Source: AM-2324 sp042091035
GTDB lineage: Bacteria > Bacteroidota > Bacteroidia > Chitinophagales > Saprospiraceae
Direction: 5' to 3'
Assembly (NCBI GenBank): GCA_042091035.1
Contig: JBELIG010000069.1
Span: forward strand, 1 to 13,991
DNA: 13,991 bases
Shown here: positions 6,968 to 13,180 of the stretch, one piece after another
How the letters are laid out: every line of letters begins with the position of its first letter
Position numbering within the stretch: position 1 is the first letter of the stretch
The notes under the pieces: generated by a model
What the model saw: the letters and a program-made list of their open reading frames with translations, nothing else
The model's database searches: none
Told to the model about the DNA's origin: nothing
Position numbers and translations under genes: made by a program

Positions 6968-9547
6968 ATGAAACAGTTTTATTTTATTTTCCTTTTATTC
7001 GCCAGTACAGCACAGGCTCAACTATTAGTTGAAGCTGTAGGAGATCATAATATTCCAAGTAGACCATTTTTCATTGAACAAACCGGTGAAGTCGGTGAAA
7101 TTCATGTAGCTGATTTTAATACAGATGGTTTTCCAGATATTTTGGTGCCGTCCAACAGTTTTCCGCTTGCCTTAAACGATGGATCAGGACATTTTTTCCA
7201 AGACTATTCTACAGAGATTGATCCGGAAAATTACTGCTCAGCAGTCGGAGATATAGATGGGGATGGGGATCTTGATTTCATTGCAACATTTGGCTTTACC
7301 CAATTACACCCGGATGATAAAAAGATGAAGATCTACTTGAACGACGGGCAGGGACATTTCACCCTAGACGAGAATCAAGTTTTCCAAGGACTTTCCGATG
7401 GAGTCCTAGAGCTGGAAGATCTTGATCAGGATGGTGATCTTGATATATTCCATACAGGTATCTATAATCAATATATATTGGACTCCATGATGATAACATA
7501 TATTTTCATAAACGATGGTTCCGGTGAATTTGTGCCCGAATTTCAAACGGATATAGTTCCCATGTGTGAGGGGGATATAGGTATTAGAGATCTTAGCGGT
7601 GATGGAGCACCGGAGATCATTATTACGGGAAGATCCATGATTGATTCAGCGGGAACAATTATAATTGTCGACGATTCATTTTACTACATGAATGATGGAT
7701 CGGGAAATTTCACACTTGAAGAGAGTGCTGACTTAGCCAATGCGATGTATAGCCATGTCGGCATAGTAGATATAGATCAGGACAACGATAATGACCTTGT
7801 GCTACTAAGTGAAGAAGATGGAAATGAAAGACAAGCATTCTTATACATTAACGACGGGAGTGGTTCCTTTACCCAATCTGTAGAGCTTCCCGTTTCTATT
7901 CCTGAAGGGGCTCATTTTGAATTTGAAGATATTGATAATAATGGAAGTGTAGACATGATCTTGATGGGAGGATCCATTCTTAGTCAGCAGGAATATGCTA
8001 TCGAAGTTCTTATAAATACCGGCAATTATGTCTTTGAAGCAACTTCTAATTATACCATTGCTCGAAAGCTCAATCCAAGTTTTGAACTCCAGGATATAAA
8101 TAATGATGGTCATCCTGACTTGATACTCCCATTTGATTCAGGTGTTTACTATAATGACGGAGCAGGTCACTTCGATAATGAATACTTATGGTTTAAAGAC
8201 CTCAATCAATCGGAATTTGAAGTCATCGATTTAAATGGAGACAGCTATATGGATATGATTCACTTTGGGCGTGATCAAAATGGAAGGGAACTAGCTAATA
8301 TTCATTTAAATACTTCGACGAAAAGCTTTGAATACAACGAAACAATCTACGAACATGACAGTCTGGCGGTCCTGGATATTGCAGCTGTCCACCTGAATGA
8401 AGATCAGAATTTGGATCTCCTTATACTCACAGAAGGTGAATCGACAGAGAATATACACTATTTCATAAATCAAGATAATCAGACCTTCTCCGAGGTGGAG
8501 CTCTCTCTTTTCGATGAAGCAAACTGGAGCAGTATAATAGCAAAAGACCTCAATGAGGATGGTCAAGCAGATATCATACTCTCCGGAACTGATGCGAATA
8601 ATGAAGCGCTATCTCAAATATACCAGGGAATGAATGAAGGAGATTTTGATAAAGTCAAAACCTTGAGTACCATGATAGCGGCTATTGAAACCTTGAACAT
8701 CGATGACGATGGCATCCTTGATTTTGCCTTTCTCGGACATAATATCTTCAGTACATTTACCTACAAACTCCTACTAAGTAAGGGGACTAGTTCGTGGGAT
8801 AATTTTTTGGAAGAGCAAGAATTACTTAGTTCCGCAGCTACTTTTCCGAATGCCTACCAAGCAATTAATGTAATAGAGGACCAAAATGGTTTACATATAC
8901 TATTAAACAGTAATAAGCACATCCTTTTTACACAGGATGAAACAGGAGCCTTTATACAAGAGTATACGACAGCTGGATCCCCTTTTGAAAAAAGTCTACT
9001 ATACTCAGGAGACCTAAATGATGATGGAATGGCAGATTACCTATATAGCTTCGATGAAAACGAAGACTATCCTAGTAACAGCCTGGTAAATATCGTCGAT
9101 GGGGATCTGCTCCTTATGGATTCTATATTTGCCCCACAACGTAATTTTATCGGTAAATTCATATTCAAGCATGCAAGTGCGGACTTCGATCTGGATGGGG
9201 ATCTGGATGCACTTATCCTACAAAATAATGGAGAGCTAAGCTACCTGGTCAACCAAAGACTGGAACCGAATGCGATCTTTGAAACAGCAAAAGAAAGCTC
9301 GTTTACCCTATTCCCCAACCCTACTGCCCAGTCCAGTATAAATATCCAACTACCGGAAGACTGGCAAGAAGAAAAGCATTTTATGATTTTTGATCAATCA
9401 GGCCGTTTGGTACAGAGAGGAGTACTGCATGACGCTGGACAACAACAGCAGATCGAATTGATAGGAAGACAAGCTGGCTTATACTCCATATTGATCTACT
9501 CAAAAAACCGAAAAAGCAGTCAGTCCTTCCTGCTTCAAAGGAATTAG
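6968..9547 (+). CDS. T9SS-secreted FG-GAP/VCBS repeat protein, copy 2
   Basis: This 859-aa intact paralog has a signal peptide (1-18, ending STAQAQ). Thirteen DxDxDG-like loops run through the body, including DFNTDGFPD, DIDGDGDLD, DLDQDGDLD, DIDQDNDND, DIDNNGSVD, DINNDGHPD, DLNEDGQAD, DLNDDGMAD and DFDLDGDLD. Some are degenerate (HLNEDQNLD, NIDDDGILD). The C-terminal ~84 residues (FTLFPNP to QSFLLQRN) are a T9SS type A sorting domain. Calcium-stabilised beta-propellers exposed at the surface are expected; the ligand is unknown. It aligns end to end with the gene at 4343, sharing long stretches such as DNDLVLLSEEDG and LPVSIPE, so the pair arose by tandem duplication. The start ATG directly precedes the signal peptide, with an A/T-rich leader. 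Confidence 0.93.
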   Translation: MKQFYFIFLLFASTAQAQLLVEAVGDHNIPSRPFFIEQTGEVGEIHVADFNTDGFPDILVPSNSFPLALNDGSGHFFQDYSTEIDPENYCSAVGDIDGDGDLDFIATFGFTQLHPDDKKMKIYLNDGQGHFTLDENQVFQGLSDGVLELEDLDQDGDLDIFHTGIYNQYILDSMMITYIFINDGSGEFVPEFQTDIVPMCEGDIGIRDLSGDGAPEIIITGRSMIDSAGTIIIVDDSFYYMNDGSGNFTLEESADLANAMYSHVGIVDIDQDNDNDLVLLSEEDGNERQAFLYINDGSGSFTQSVELPVSIPEGAHFEFEDIDNNGSVDMILMGGSILSQQEYAIEVLINTGNYVFEATSNYTIARKLNPSFELQDINNDGHPDLILPFDSGVYYNDGAGHFDNEYLWFKDLNQSEFEVIDLNGDSYMDMIHFGRDQNGRELANIHLNTSTKSFEYNETIYEHDSLAVLDIAAVHLNEDQNLDLLILTEGESTENIHYFINQDNQTFSEVELSLFDEANWSSIIAKDLNEDGQADIILSGTDANNEALSQIYQGMNEGDFDKVKTLSTMIAAIETLNIDDDGILDFAFLGHNIFSTFTYKLLLSKGTSSWDNFLEEQELLSSAATFPNAYQAINVIEDQNGLHILLNSNKHILFTQDETGAFIQEYTTAGSPFEKSLLYSGDLNDDGMADYLYSFDENEDYPSNSLVNIVDGDLLLMDSIFAPQRNFIGKFIFKHASADFDLDGDLDALILQNNGELSYLVNQRLEPNAIFETAKESSFTLFPNPTAQSSINIQLPEDWQEEKHFMIFDQSGRLVQRGVLHDAGQQQQIELIGRQAGLYSILIYSKNRKSSQSFLLQRN

Positions 9548-9606
9548 GAATTATTGGTTTACGAATGTAGAAGGTGAAAACTTTCTACACTGAATTCTCT
9601 TTTGCA
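9548..9606. other. Spacer after VCBS copy 2
   Basis: A 7-bp inverted repeat (9566-9572 with 9583-9589, 10-base loop) lies here without a T run. It may be a small 3' stem but is weaker than the adjacent hairpin at 9607. Confidence 0.25.
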
Positions 9607-9640
9607 AAAAAGGCTCCTTATTATAGGGGCCTTTTTATAT
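9607..9640 (+). terminator. Intrinsic terminator after VCBS copy 2
   Basis: An 11-bp stem (9607-9617 with 9626-9636, one T-G pair) with an 8-base loop ends in a T run that forms its right arm. It lies 60 bases after the VCBS stop codon and only 18 bases before the GNAT start codon. The GNAT gene therefore either needs a promoter inside or upstream of this hairpin, or depends on read-through. Confidence 0.85.
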
Positions 9641-9654
9641 AAAAAAATAGTGCA

Positions 9655-10170
9655 ATGAAGATTTTTATGGAAACGGATCGCTATATCGTCCGAGAAATGA
9701 TGGAAAGCGATGCCCCCGGTATGCTGTCCTTGGATAGTGACAGCAGCGTCCACGAATACCTGGGTCATAAAACGATCCAACGTGAAGAACAAGCGCTAAG
9801 TGCTATCCAAAAGGTTATAAAGCAATATGAACAAAATGGCATTGGCCGTTGGGCTATTGAATGGAAAGCCAATGGAGACTTTGTTGGCTGGACCGGTCTA
9901 AAACTGGAAAGTGCATTTGGGCCGATCAAAAACTTTTATGATCTGGGTTATCGACTTAGGCCGGAATACTGGGGGAAGGGAATTGCCACAGAAACAGCCC
10001 TTAAATCCAGAGATTATGCCTTTGAAGAAATGGGACTTGAAGTTCTTTATGCCTCTGCCCATGTAGATAATACCGCATCCATTCACATTTTGAAAAAGGT
10101 GGGATTCCAATGGCAAAAGCACTTTTATTACGAAGACCTGAAATGTAATTGGTATAAGCTTCTGCCATAG
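9655..10170 (+). CDS. GNAT N-acetyltransferase, RimJ/RimL-like
   Basis: This 171-aa acetyl-CoA-dependent acetyltransferase belongs to the Acetyltransf_3 (RimJ/RimL/SpeG-like) branch. The N-terminus ETDRYIVREMMESDAPGM is the usual beta1-alpha1 segment. WAIEWKANGDFVGWTGL forms the central strands. GYRLRPEYWGKGIATETA (98-115) is the acetyl-CoA binding motif A. NTASIHILKKVGFQ (139-152) is the conserved C-terminal helix-turn. The length is normal. The ATG at 9655 is used, but the ATG at 9667 (METDRY) resembles the usual family start more closely. The substrate cannot be told: protein N-terminus, amino acid, polyamine or antibiotic are all possible. It follows a terminator closely and is convergent with the minus-strand gene ending at 10355. 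Confidence 0.9.
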   Translation: MKIFMETDRYIVREMMESDAPGMLSLDSDSSVHEYLGHKTIQREEQALSAIQKVIKQYEQNGIGRWAIEWKANGDFVGWTGLKLESAFGPIKNFYDLGYRLRPEYWGKGIATETALKSRDYAFEEMGLEVLYASAHVDNTASIHILKKVGFQWQKHFYYEDLKCNWYKLLP

Positions 10171-10290
10171 ACAGCGAATAACGATATAGTATAATTTCTT
10201 TGGCCAAAGAGATAGAATACTTTTAGTCAAATCGAAGCTTAATTTATACAGCATTAGCTATTTCTATTTAGTATCAGAAGAATCTCAATC

Positions 10291-10335
10291 ATTATTATAA
10301 AAAAAGCGAAGTACAGCATCTGTACCTCACTTTTT
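10291..10335 (-). terminator. Minus-strand terminator of the 10355-11191 gene
   Basis: A 16-bp near-perfect stem (10301-10316 with 10320-10335) has a 3-base loop and lies 19 bases beyond the minus-strand stop codon. Its two imperfect positions are A-C mismatches if read on the plus strand but G-U pairs on the minus strand. The run of A on the plus strand at 10299-10305 becomes the terminal U tract. Both facts point to minus-strand use. Confidence 0.85.
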
Positions 10336-10354
10336 CATTTTACAGCCCAATAGC

Positions 10355-11191
10355 CTACTGCTTGATCAGCTTACTTTGTGCAAGTTCTTGACCTTTACCA
10401 TCGAAAAGCCTGATCAGATACATGCCATCTGCATGGTCGGACAAGTCGATTTCCAAGGGTTCTTCTCGTCGGATTAGGGAAGAGCGGATCTCCATACCAT
10501 TCAGATCATAGAGCTTCATTTGCAGCTCCTCATAATTGGAATCTATTGATGCAATGCGAAAAATACCAGACGATGGATTAGGAGAAATATCCAGCACCTC
10601 AAGATTTCTGGATAAGGTCCGAACATTGGTCGTCTGTTCAATATTCAGACTAACTGCATTGATCCAAACATTCATACACCAAGGATCTCCAAAATTGGTC
10701 CAATACATGAATCCAAAAGTAGGATCATTTAAGACAGCGGTATCCAAATTGACCAATAAGGCATTTTGATCGATAATATAGCTGGTCGTAGAATCGCTCA
10801 CCGGCCAGGAATTGATGGTATCAGCCAAGTTTTCTGAAATGATTTGTCCCTGATAAACCACTGCCAGATAGGCATCACGAATATCAGAAAAATCAACTCG
10901 ACGCTTTGTAATATCCAGCCGGATCAAGCTATTCGTCAAATTGATGGAATCAAAATTGAAATGTGAAAAAATCAAGGTATCCCCTACTGCGTTGGGACAA
11001 ACCTCTGTTTCTAATTCCATCTCGTCAATTGAGTTTGTACAAGTCGCAAAGTCACTAGAACAGCCCCACCACTCAATAGTGTTAATGTCAGGAGTAGAGC
11101 TTACAACTTGTGGTGCACTTGAATGGATATTCTGCCCCGATAGCTGCAGCGTTAAAAATGAACTAAAAACCAGGATAATAAATTGTTTCAT
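10355..11191 (-). CDS. T9SS-secreted protein of unknown function
   Basis: This 278-aa protein has a signal peptide (1-20, MKQFIILVFSSFLTLQLSGQ). A mature region of about 170 residues is not recognisable. A C-terminal T9SS type A sorting domain covers about 199-278 (ISPNPSSGIFRI, then LYDLNGMEI, ADGMYLIRLFDGKGQELAQS). The unknown part contains four cysteines (44, 51, 65, 172), which could form disulphides after export. It also has a beta-rich pattern with a WWGCSSDFATC start and a FMYWTNFGDPWCMNVW segment that recalls a jelly-roll-like binding module. The gene stands alone on the minus strand with its own terminator. The product is probably surface-attached or released; no enzyme motif is seen. 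Confidence 0.85.
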   Translation of the reverse strand: MKQFIILVFSSFLTLQLSGQNIHSSAPQVVSSTPDINTIEWWGCSSDFATCTNSIDEMELETEVCPNAVGDTLIFSHFNFDSINLTNSLIRLDITKRRVDFSDIRDAYLAVVYQGQIISENLADTINSWPVSDSTTSYIIDQNALLVNLDTAVLNDPTFGFMYWTNFGDPWCMNVWINAVSLNIEQTTNVRTLSRNLEVLDISPNPSSGIFRIASIDSNYEELQMKLYDLNGMEIRSSLIRREEPLEIDLSDHADGMYLIRLFDGKGQELAQSKLIKQ

Positions 11192-11290
11192 TTTAAGGAT
11201 AATTGATTAATGTAATAAATAACAACATATTCAAAAACTCCATATTTGTTAGTTTATTGAGTGGCCTTTATTTATTAAGTAAAATAGCAT
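11192..11290. other. Spacer upstream of the T9SS gene
   Basis: This AT-rich stretch must hold the minus-strand promoter of the gene ending at 10355. I found no clear TAnnTTTG box on that strand. No hairpin or repeat stands out. Confidence 0.3.
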
Positions 11291-11327
11291 AAAAAAAGGG
11301 TGAAGCAGATCTTCTACCACACCCTTT
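11291..11327 (-). terminator. Minus-strand terminator behind the decayed T9SS tail
   Basis: Eight-bp arms (11295-11302 and 11320-11327, AAAGGGTG with CACCCTTT) enclose a 17-base interior that can pair a little further. Read on the minus strand, the hairpin ends in a T run of seven (plus-strand A at 11291-11297). It sits 19 bases beyond the stop codon of the relic at 11347, the same layout as for the intact gene ending at 10355. Confidence 0.65.
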
Positions 11328-11346
11328 CTTATTAAAAGGCAATTAT

Positions 11347-11445
11347 TTATTGCTTTATGAATTTCTTATTTACAAGTCCTCCTCCTTGTCCTTCTGCACA
11401 AACTAAATATATTATATGCTTAAAATCAATACATCCTTGATGGTT
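11347..11445 (-). pseudogene. Decayed C-terminal tail of a T9SS-sorted protein
   Basis: Reading the minus strand from 11445 to the stop at 11347-11349 gives 32 residues that contain HIIYLVCAEGQGGGLVNKK and end FIKQ. This matches the last strands of a T9SS type A sorting domain; the intact neighbour has MYLIRLFDGKGQELAQSKLIKQ at its end. In-frame stops lie directly upstream (11446-11448 and 11458-11460), and no PNP motif or start codon can be found. A hairpin with a minus-strand U tract follows the stop. I read this as the remnant of a lost exported-protein gene, cut off near the toxin gene at 11507. A chance match over 20-25 residues cannot be excluded. Confidence 0.5.
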
Positions 11446-11506
11446 CTAAAAAAACAACTATGTAAATAGATAAATACTTAAGCCCGACTCTTCATTCAAA
11501 TTTCAA

Positions 11507-12076
11507 CTATAAATCAAGAGCCTTTTTCATTTCTTTTACCGTTTTTATCAAATTATTCTTTTGAAAAATAAGCAGTACTTCCTCTTCTGTAAAGGATGGT
11601 TTGGTTTTGTTCTTAACTAATTTTCGAAAGGCCTGTACTGTTTGAATGGGATAAATCTTTACTAGCACTGATAAAAATAAGTCCGGACTTACAGCCTGTA
11701 TGCCAAATGGATTAAGTATGATCGATGGAAAATCTTTTAAATTACGCGTAATGATTAAAGAAGAATTGGATCTTATGGCTGCCGCTAGTACATGTCTGTC
11801 ATTTGGATCAGGAAGATCTAAACTTGGAATAAAAGACTCGTAATTTTTTACCTGTGCATCCGGAAAGGCATCGTTCATGACCTTTACACGCCTCAATGCT
11901 TCTGCATGACTGATACCTTTACGATGCATTACCCGAATCCATTCATCAAAGATAGAGCTACTCCACTTTGGAATGAATAAGTCATAAAAGGCAAACCACA
12001 AAAGGATATCTCTTAGCCAAAGTGGATAAATAACATTAGTATCCAAAACACACTTAATGGTGTACTTATTCGCCAT
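11507..12076 (-). CDS. PIN-domain toxin, VapC50-like ribonuclease
   Basis: This 189-aa PIN-domain nuclease is the probable toxin of a type II toxin-antitoxin pair. Mg-binding acidic residues expected of the fold are present: Asp12 in VLDTNVIYP, Glu45 in SIFDEW, Asp93 in LPDPNDRHVLAAAI and Asp115 after TRNLKDFP, with Thr110/Asn112 of the TRN motif. The C-terminal ~60 residues (FLSVLVKIYPIQTVQAF onward) form a helical extension. This extension and the overall length resemble the VapC50 (Rv3749c-type) branch rather than the short 130-aa VapCs. The start overlaps the antitoxin gene by 11 bases, so translation is coupled. Such toxins cleave RNA when the labile antitoxin is lost; the target here is unknown. 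It ends 61 bases from the decayed T9SS tail. Confidence 0.88.
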   Translation of the reverse strand: MANKYTIKCVLDTNVIYPLWLRDILLWFAFYDLFIPKWSSSIFDEWIRVMHRKGISHAEALRRVKVMNDAFPDAQVKNYESFIPSLDLPDPNDRHVLAAAIRSNSSLIITRNLKDFPSIILNPFGIQAVSPDLFLSVLVKIYPIQTVQAFRKLVKNKTKPSFTEEEVLLIFQKNNLIKTVKEMKKALDL

Positions 12077-12521
12077 AAAGGCCAGTTTCCTCGTCTGTTT
12101 GCATCAACTGCCTGATCAACATTTCCTGCTTTTTCTTTGCCGCCTGTTTATAATCCAACAGATCCCTCAATCTGATTCGTCTATGTTTGCCGACCTTACT
12201 AAAGGGAAGTTGACCTGACTCTAATACCTTGACCAGATGTGGTCGAGAACAATTGAGTAAATCAGCTGCATCCTGAGTACTCAATACTTTGTCAGTAGAA
12301 ATTACTGCGAGCTCATTACCCGCTCCAATCTCTTTAAGGATATATTCCAATAATCTTAAAGCAGACAAGGGTAAATCCATCTTATCATCACTGTTCAAAA
12401 ATGATAGCTCTGCTGCTGGTTCTTCTACCCTACTCAATTCTGATCTTAGAATTTTGTATGATCTACTCGCTAGCTCCTGATCTGCCTTTGAAATAGAATA
12501 TGTTTGCTTTACATCCTTCAT
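12066..12521 (-). CDS. Excisionase-like HTH antitoxin, VapB50-like
   Basis: This 151-aa DNA-binding protein is encoded first in the pair. Residues ~50-70 (LPLSALRLLEYILKEIGAGN) form the helical segment typical of this antitoxin group. Residues ~78-125 are a MerR/excisionase-type helix-turn-helix (VLSTQDAADLLNCSRPHLVK, then LPFSKVGKHRRIRLRDLLDY). The combination of this HTH with a downstream overlapping PIN gene matches the Rv3750c/Rv3749c (VapB50/VapC50) arrangement. The C-terminal tail (KKKQEMLIRQLMQTDEE) probably wraps the toxin. It likely represses its own operon by binding the repeats at 12550-12585. It is not likely to be a phage excisionase, since no integrase or phage gene is near. Confidence 0.88.
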   Translation of the reverse strand: MKDVKQTYSISKADQELASRSYKILRSELSRVEEPAAELSFLNSDDKMDLPLSALRLLEYILKEIGAGNELAVISTDKVLSTQDAADLLNCSRPHLVKVLESGQLPFSKVGKHRRIRLRDLLDYKQAAKKKQEMLIRQLMQTDEETGLYGE

Positions 12522-12549
12522 TTAAATAAAATTTATAGCTTAATATAAT

Positions 12550-12585
12550 CGAAATAAACGAAACAAGCAAAATAAACGAAACCAT
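12550..12585 (-). repeat. Four 9-bp direct repeats upstream of the antitoxin, candidate operator
   Basis: Four consecutive 9-base units (12550-12558, 12559-12567, 12568-12576, 12577-12585) share the start CGAAA, with CAAAA in the third. Units one and three end in TAAA, so a 13-base identical word (AAATAAACGAAAC) recurs at 12552 and 12570. The array begins 29 bases upstream of the antitoxin start codon, where the promoter should be. Binding by the HTH antitoxin for autoregulation is inferred. Confidence 0.5.
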
Positions 12586-12755
12586 CCCCAAACCCTTCAC
12601 CCTCATAATCAACTGAAAACAAAACACTTCCCCTCCTTCCACTAAGGTATATTTTAAAACACAGCAATATTCTGTACTCCCGAATCCGAAATAATCCAAC
12701 TTTTTTTCAAGAGCAATACACCAAAAAAAAGAAAGCCTACATCTATTAATTATTA
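12586..12755. other. Intergenic remainder between the antitoxin and blaI
   Basis: This divergent spacer is A/C-rich on the plus strand. I see no gene, hairpin or RNA in it. It should hold part of both divergent promoters. Confidence 0.35.
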
Positions 12756-12773
12756 CAACGTATTTTTACGTTG
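12756..12773. promoter_or_regulatory. Palindromic operator candidate of the BlaI-type repressor
   Basis: A perfect inverted repeat of CAACGTA and TACGTTG with a 4-base T spacer lies 30 bases before the blaI-like start codon. BlaI/MecI dimers bind dyads of the TACA/TGTA kind close to their own promoter, so this is the natural autoregulatory site. The right arm also contains a partial -7 element (TACGTTG). Confidence 0.6.
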
Positions 12774-12802
12774 ATACAGATTGAATCACACATTCAAACA
12801 AG

Positions 12803-13180
12803 ATGAAAAGACTAACCCGTGTAGAAGAAGAGATCATGCAGCAAATCTGGAGAATGGAATCCGGTAGTGTACAAGAAATCTTGGAGGCCTTGAATCAAGA
12901 CCCTAAGCCTCCGCACAGCACAATTTCTTCTGTAGTTCGCATCTTAGAAAACAAGGGCTTCGTTGGGCATAGAACGGAAGGACGCAGTTATGTGTATTTC
13001 CCAATCATCACAAAGGCAGAATATGGCAGTGGTTCGCTGGAAAAACTCATTGGTTCTTACTTCGGTGGCTCCCCAAAAAAGCTGCTTTCTTTTTTGGTAA
13101 ACAAGGAGGATCTGAGCCTGAAAGACATTCAGGAATTGCAGGATCGACTAGAGCATAACGAACGAAAAGACGAGGAATAA
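12803..13180 (+). CDS. BlaI/MecI/CopY-family transcriptional repressor
   Basis: This 125-aa winged-helix repressor has a DNA-binding domain at about 1-72. It shows the family start LTRVEEEIMQQIWRMESGSVQEILEAL, the recognition part HSTISSVVRILENKGFV, and the wing HRTEGRSYVYFPIITK. The C-terminal dimerisation part (residues ~75-125) includes SYFGGSPKKLLSFLVNKEDLS, typical of the Bacteroidota subgroup. The stop overlaps the next start (TAATG), coupling it to an M56 peptidase that would inactivate it on a signal. The pair may govern beta-lactam or other envelope-stress responses; no beta-lactamase is in view. The target genes are unknown. A dyad at 12756-12773 is its probable operator. Confidence 0.93.
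   Translation: MKRLTRVEEEIMQQIWRMESGSVQEILEALNQDPKPPHSTISSVVRILENKGFVGHRTEGRSYVYFPIITKAEYGSGSLEKLIGSYFGGSPKKLLSFLVNKEDLSLKDIQELQDRLEHNERKDEE

Noticed and set aside
4490..9210. Repeated GAT/GGA-rich DNA words that look like a repeat array
   Set aside because: They are the codons of DxDxDG calcium loops in the VCBS proteins, irregularly spaced and in frame; this is neither a CRISPR array nor a DNA-level repeat.
10197..10210. 14-base perfect palindrome TCTTTGGCCAAAGA after the GNAT gene
   Set aside because: It has no loop and no following T run, so it is not a credible terminator, and no regulator points to it as an operator. It may be chance.
12066..12521. Phage excisionase (Xis) interpretation of the HTH protein
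   Set aside because: The protein is longer than typical Xis, no integrase or attachment site is present, and it overlaps a PIN toxin gene, which fits an antitoxin.
12463..12699. 78-codon minus-strand frame over the antitoxin start and promoter region
   Set aside because: It overlaps the antitoxin start out of frame, covers the repeat array and gives low-complexity sequence; the antitoxin frame is clearly the real gene.
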